Positions 60,867 through 64,000 of a DNA stretch of 64,000 bases are shown here, piece by piece. The translations under genes and the position numbers were made by a program. The notes beneath the pieces were generated by a model, which saw only the letters and a program-made list of their open reading frames with translations, ran no database searches and was not told the DNA's origin. Source of the stretch: Gordonia lacunae (GTDB taxonomy: Bacteria > Actinomycetota > Actinomycetes > Mycobacteriales > Mycobacteriaceae). Where the stretch lies: positions 1 through 64,000 of the forward strand of contig NZ_NGFO01000022.1 of the NCBI RefSeq assembly GCF_002149015.1, in the 5' to 3' direction. Each line of letters opens with the position of its first letter. Within the stretch, counting starts at the first letter, position 1.

Positions 60867-63030
60867 AGTATTCGGTTATGTTGGCAACCCCGCTCCGCTG
60901 TCGGCGCCGGACCACCTCGACGTTGATCCCCGTGAGATGCGATTGGTTGCTGAGGGGGTCGTAACCGGCCGCGCCGGTCGGCGCGAGTTGGTTGACGTTC
61001 ACCCCCGGATGGCGCCGTGCCACATTCAGGCCACGGGCCCGACCCTGGCCCCAGCCATGTGTCATCGCCACCACGCCGTCGCGCAGGGTGTCGTCCCCGA
61101 CCACCACGGCCGGCACGGCGCCATGGCGACTACGTACGGTGACGTCGTCGCCGTCCACGAGATCGCGCCGCCGCATGTCATCGGGATTCATCCACACCGG
61201 ATTGTCCTGATGGACACCCTGTTTCAGAACCGAGATATTGTGCAACCAGCTGTTCACCATGAAGTGGGTGCGCCGGGTGATCAGCTTGAGCTGGTCGTCC
61301 GGCTCGGCCACGAGACCCTCCAGCACCCGTTCGGCGTCGTCGAACGACCGACGGAACAGATCGGGACAGCAGTCGATCAGACCATCGTCGTGCTGCACCG
61401 CGATGTCGAAGACGTCGCTGGGCACCGCCTCGGGGAGCACCTCGGTCTGACACGGCTTCGTCTTGAGCGTCTCGACCGTCAGGTCCGCTTCTCGCAGTAC
61501 GGCGTCGACCGCGGCGAGGGGGCCGTCTTCCGGGTCGTCGAGCAGACTCGGTGTACCCATCTCCTGCTGGATACGCGAGAGAATCCACCAGTCATCGCGG
61601 CGTTCGCCCACCGGTTCCACGACGGCAGGGGTGTACTGGACGTAGGGCTCCATCGCCACGCCCATCGTGTTCAGGAAGTTGATGTCTTCACGCTCCAGCC
61701 AGTCCGTCGCCGGGAGAATGTAGTCCCCGATCTCACCGGTGACGGTGCGATACAGGTCCACGGTGACGATAAGGTCCAGCGACTCGAGAGCGCGACGCAA
61801 CCGGTCTCCGCCGCCGATCGACAGCAGTGGATTGCCGGACACCACGATCAGGGCGCGGATCGGGTCGTCGGCCTGCTCGATGAAGTCGGGCAGCATGGCG
61901 GCGGGGAGATCGCCTCCGACGGTGCGGATCTCCCCGAATGGACCGTCAAAGAACGGATCCGCACGCCGTCGCCGGGAGTTCTGTACGACATCGGCGACAC
62001 CTCGCGAGTAGATGTTGCCGCCACGGCGTCCGAGGTTGCCGGAGAACAGACTCACCATGGTGAGCATCCAGTAGGCCAGGGTCCCCAGCCTGCCCTGGTT
62101 GACCCCGGTCGCCATGTAGATGCTCGCACTCGGTGCGGCGCAGAACTCGTCGGCGACCCGGGCGATGGTCGCCGCCGAGATCCCCGTGACCCCGGCCACC
62201 CGCTCCACCGGATAGCGCGAGACGAATGCGAGCAGTTCCTCGATCCCCCGGGCGTGGCGTTCGACGGCGGCGCGGTCGAATCCGATCCGGAACACGATCT
62301 CGTGCAGAAGCCCGGCCAGGAAGTAGAAGTCGGTGTCCGGGGTGATCAGCAGCACGTCACCGGTCTCCGGCGTCGACGACTCGATGCGGCGGGGATTGAC
62401 GAACAGAACCGTCCCGCCGCGCCGGGCGATCGCGCGCAGTTTGGCCATCGGATCCGAGATGTGGATCAACGTCATGTGGGAGACCTGGGGGTTGCTTCCC
62501 AGACACAGGAAGTAGTGGGTGTGCAGCAGGTCCGGTATCGGGTGCGCCATCGACGCACCGTAGACGGCCTCGCTCGCCGCGTACTTCGCGGACGTGTCCT
62601 GAGTCCCGGCGCTGAACCTCATCCGCGTGTCGAATCCCCGCGCGATCCTCGCCGCATTCGCATAGTAGAGACCGTTGAACGCGGACGGGTTGCCCTGGTA
62701 CACCGCCAATGCGTTGCGGCCGTGCTTGTCTCGGATCTCACCGAGCCGGCCGGCGATGTCGCGCACCGCCTCGTCCCAGGACACCCGCACGAAGTCACCG
62801 GCCCGGCGGCCGCCGGTGCCGACGCGTCGCAGCGGGTGGTCGACCCGATCCGGGTCGGAGTGGACGTCCAGGTAGTGGGGTCCCTTGTGACAGGAGAAGC
62901 CACGGTGGACGGGGTGGTCCGGGTCCGGACGCAGCCCCACGACACGACCCGAGTCGACCGTGGCCAGCAGCCCGCACCCGGGTTCGCAGATGCGGCAGAA
63001 GGTGTGGACCTGCCGGGCCGGCGCACTCAT
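60862..63030 (-). CDS. Molybdopterin-dependent oxidoreductase
   Basis: A 722-residue protein of the DMSO-reductase/formate-dehydrogenase superfamily. The N-terminal [4Fe-4S] motif is CRICEPGCG with a later C in GFSCHKGPH. Molybdopterin-binding segments are FVRVSWDEAVRDIAGRLGEI, SGNPLLSIGG and, at the C-terminus, THGWGQGRARGLNVARRHPG (molydopterin dinucleotide-binding domain). No signal peptide is seen, so it is cytoplasmic. Its ATG overlaps the reductase stop, suggesting electron exchange with that flavoprotein. The substrate is unknown. Confidence 0.9.
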   Translation of the reverse strand: MSAPARQVHTFCRICEPGCGLLATVDSGRVVGLRPDPDHPVHRGFSCHKGPHYLDVHSDPDRVDHPLRRVGTGGRRAGDFVRVSWDEAVRDIAGRLGEIRDKHGRNALAVYQGNPSAFNGLYYANAARIARGFDTRMRFSAGTQDTSAKYAASEAVYGASMAHPIPDLLHTHYFLCLGSNPQVSHMTLIHISDPMAKLRAIARRGGTVLFVNPRRIESSTPETGDVLLITPDTDFYFLAGLLHEIVFRIGFDRAAVERHARGIEELLAFVSRYPVERVAGVTGISAATIARVADEFCAAPSASIYMATGVNQGRLGTLAYWMLTMVSLFSGNLGRRGGNIYSRGVADVVQNSRRRRADPFFDGPFGEIRTVGGDLPAAMLPDFIEQADDPIRALIVVSGNPLLSIGGGDRLRRALESLDLIVTVDLYRTVTGEIGDYILPATDWLEREDINFLNTMGVAMEPYVQYTPAVVEPVGERRDDWWILSRIQQEMGTPSLLDDPEDGPLAAVDAVLREADLTVETLKTKPCQTEVLPEAVPSDVFDIAVQHDDGLIDCCPDLFRRSFDDAERVLEGLVAEPDDQLKLITRRTHFMVNSWLHNISVLKQGVHQDNPVWMNPDDMRRRDLVDGDDVTVRSRHGAVPAVVVGDDTLRDGVVAMTHGWGQGRARGLNVARRHPGVNVNQLAPTGAAGYDPLSNQSHLTGINVEVVRRRQRSGVANITEYF

Positions 63031-64000
63031 CCCGAGATGCCGGACACACGAGCCGACCGGGCGATGTCTGCGGCCGTGTCGGCATCGACGACCTTCACCC
63101 GTGGCCTCCCGGCAGCGCGCCCCTCGTGTCGTTCCCACCTGTCGATGGCCCGCCAGTCGGCCCCGCTCATCGCCTGCGGGCAACGCTCACGAACGAGTGC
63201 CGCCAGATCCCCACCGCTGCCGGCGGGTTCGGGCAACAGTCCGACGCGGAGATCATCGAGCAGAGACCCCACGGTCTCGACCGCGCACCACCGGTTGGTA
63301 CCGATCACCCCGGTCGCCCCGCGCTTGATCCAGCCGGCGACGTACCGACCTCGCGACGGCGAACCGGTCGCCGGATCGACGACACGACCTTCGACGTTCA
63401 CGACAGTCGACGACACCGGATCGAAGGGCAGGCCGTCGATCGGGAGTCCGCGGTAGCCGACCGCGCGCAGCACCAGACCGCAGTCGATCTCGGTACGCCG
63501 CCCGGACCCGGTGTGGCTCGTGACCAGACCTCGCACCCGGTCGGTTCCGATGACCTCCTGCGGGGTGGCCTCGAACCGCAACACGATCCGCTTGTTCCCG
63601 GGTACCGGAACACGCCGCGAATACTCTTCCAGGAGACGCAGTTTGGCGGTTTCCTCCGGGCCGGCCGACACCGGCGGGTCGACGATCACATCGACCCCGG
63701 GCAAGGAACCCAGTGCCATCAGTTCGGGGGTGGTGCAGGCTGCGTGCTCGGCCCCGCGCCGACCGAGCACCACCACTTCCCTGATCTCACTGCCGGCCAG
63801 CACGGTCAGCGCGTGATCGGCGATGTCGGTGCGCCGCAGTGCCTCCACATCCGATACGAGTATCCGCGCCACGTCCAGCGCGACGTTGCCGTTGCCGACG
63901 ACGACGGCACGCTCCCCCGACAGGTCGAAGAATCGATCGACGTGCTCGGGATGACCGTTGTACCAGGCGACGAACTCACGGGCGGAGTGGCTGCCCGGCA
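63027..64000 (-). CDS. FprA-like NAD(P)H-ferredoxin reductase (5' end outside window)
   Basis: At least 323 codons are present and the start lies beyond the right edge. The sequence reads from the edge PGSHSAREFVAWYNGHPEHV, the adrenodoxin-reductase/FprA signature. Next comes an NADP-binding AVVVGNGNVALDVARIL and RGATGVIGTNRWCAVETVGS near the C-terminus. FprA enzymes pass electrons between NADPH and ferredoxin. The 4-base overlap with the molybdoenzyme gene makes it that enzyme's probable redox partner. Confidence 0.85.
   Translation of the reverse strand, partial: PGSHSAREFVAWYNGHPEHVDRFFDLSGERAVVVGNGNVALDVARILVSDVEALRRTDIADHALTVLAGSEIREVVVLGRRGAEHAACTTPELMALGSLPGVDVIVDPPVSAGPEETAKLRLLEEYSRRVPVPGNKRIVLRFEATPQEVIGTDRVRGLVTSHTGSGRRTEIDCGLVLRAVGYRGLPIDGLPFDPVSSTVVNVEGRVVDPATGSPSRGRYVAGWIKRGATGVIGTNRWCAVETVGSLLDDLRVGLLPEPAGSGGDLAALVRERCPQAMSGADWRAIDRWERHEGRAAGRPRVKVVDADTAADIARSARVSGISG

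Noticed and set aside
1-64000. CRISPR arrays, rRNA genes and riboswitches
   Set aside because: No regularly spaced repeats, no rRNA sequence and no recognisable riboswitch (including ahead of the methionine/cysteine genes) were seen by eye. A covariance-model scan could still find weak cases.

Overview
The window comes from a high-GC, mycolic-acid-type actinomycete, most probably Gordonia or a close relative. The pointers are an MMPL transporter, an F420-dependent LLM oxidoreductase, an FprA-type reductase, a SARP-type regulator, and a thiolase / SGNH hydrolase / cbs / metB neighbourhood that recalls the mycobacterial gene order. The genus is inferred, not proven.

Layout. 1-2.3 kb: the 5' end of an IS481-type transposase with an inverted repeat, an AbiEi/DUF559-like protein, a palindromic dispersed repeat and a DUF4352 membrane protein. 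2.4-8.1 kb: an SRPBCC protein, a DrrAB-type ABC exporter and a giant SARP/NB-ARC regulator. 8.1-14.8 kb: threonine ammonia-lyase, cystathionine gamma-synthase and cystathionine beta-synthase on one strand, then an SGNH hydrolase and a thiolase on the other, ending at a membrane protein. 14.9-20.3 kb: a Bax-inhibitor-1 protein, a TetR regulator, an MMPL transporter and an MpaB/Lcp-type oxygenase.

20.5-35.8 kb: an integrated element of about 15.2 kb inserted in a tRNA-Leu(TAA)-like gene and bounded by 48-bp perfect direct repeats (attL 20500-20547, attR 35733-35780). Integrase and repressor form the leftward arm. A rightward, translationally coupled operon holds an excisionase-like protein, small unknown proteins, a DUF6011 protein, a DUF3631 ATPase, a WhiB-like protein and an 1880-residue tail tape measure protein with two predicted cell-wall-degrading domains. 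There is no terminase, portal, capsid or other tail gene. This looks like a phage satellite that carries only its own tape measure protein, and is the most unusual object in the window.

36.0-37.5 kb: a secreted DNA/RNA nuclease directly followed by a SUKH-type immunity protein. 37.5-39.6 kb: a divergent TetR / MFS exporter pair with three copies of the palindrome GGAGA-N3-TCTCC between them. 39.8-40.8 kb: a small membrane protein and an SDR.

41.0-51.7 kb: an L-rhamnose catabolic operon (mutarotase, MFS importer, isomerase, fused rhamnulose-1-phosphate aldolase/lactaldehyde dehydrogenase, kinase, FMN lactate dehydrogenase) with two TTGAAACGTT operator-like sites. Then come an MFS drug exporter and a LacI regulator that is the probable controller.

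51.6-64.0 kb: an MFS exporter, an alpha/beta hydrolase and a probable catabolic region: MHS-type transporter, LLM oxidoreductase, enoyl-CoA hydratase, two SDRs, acyl-CoA synthetase, molybdopterin oxidoreductase and an FprA-like reductase cut by the window edge. Three promoters there share the octamer TTAGATTA in the direction of transcription. The substrate is unknown.
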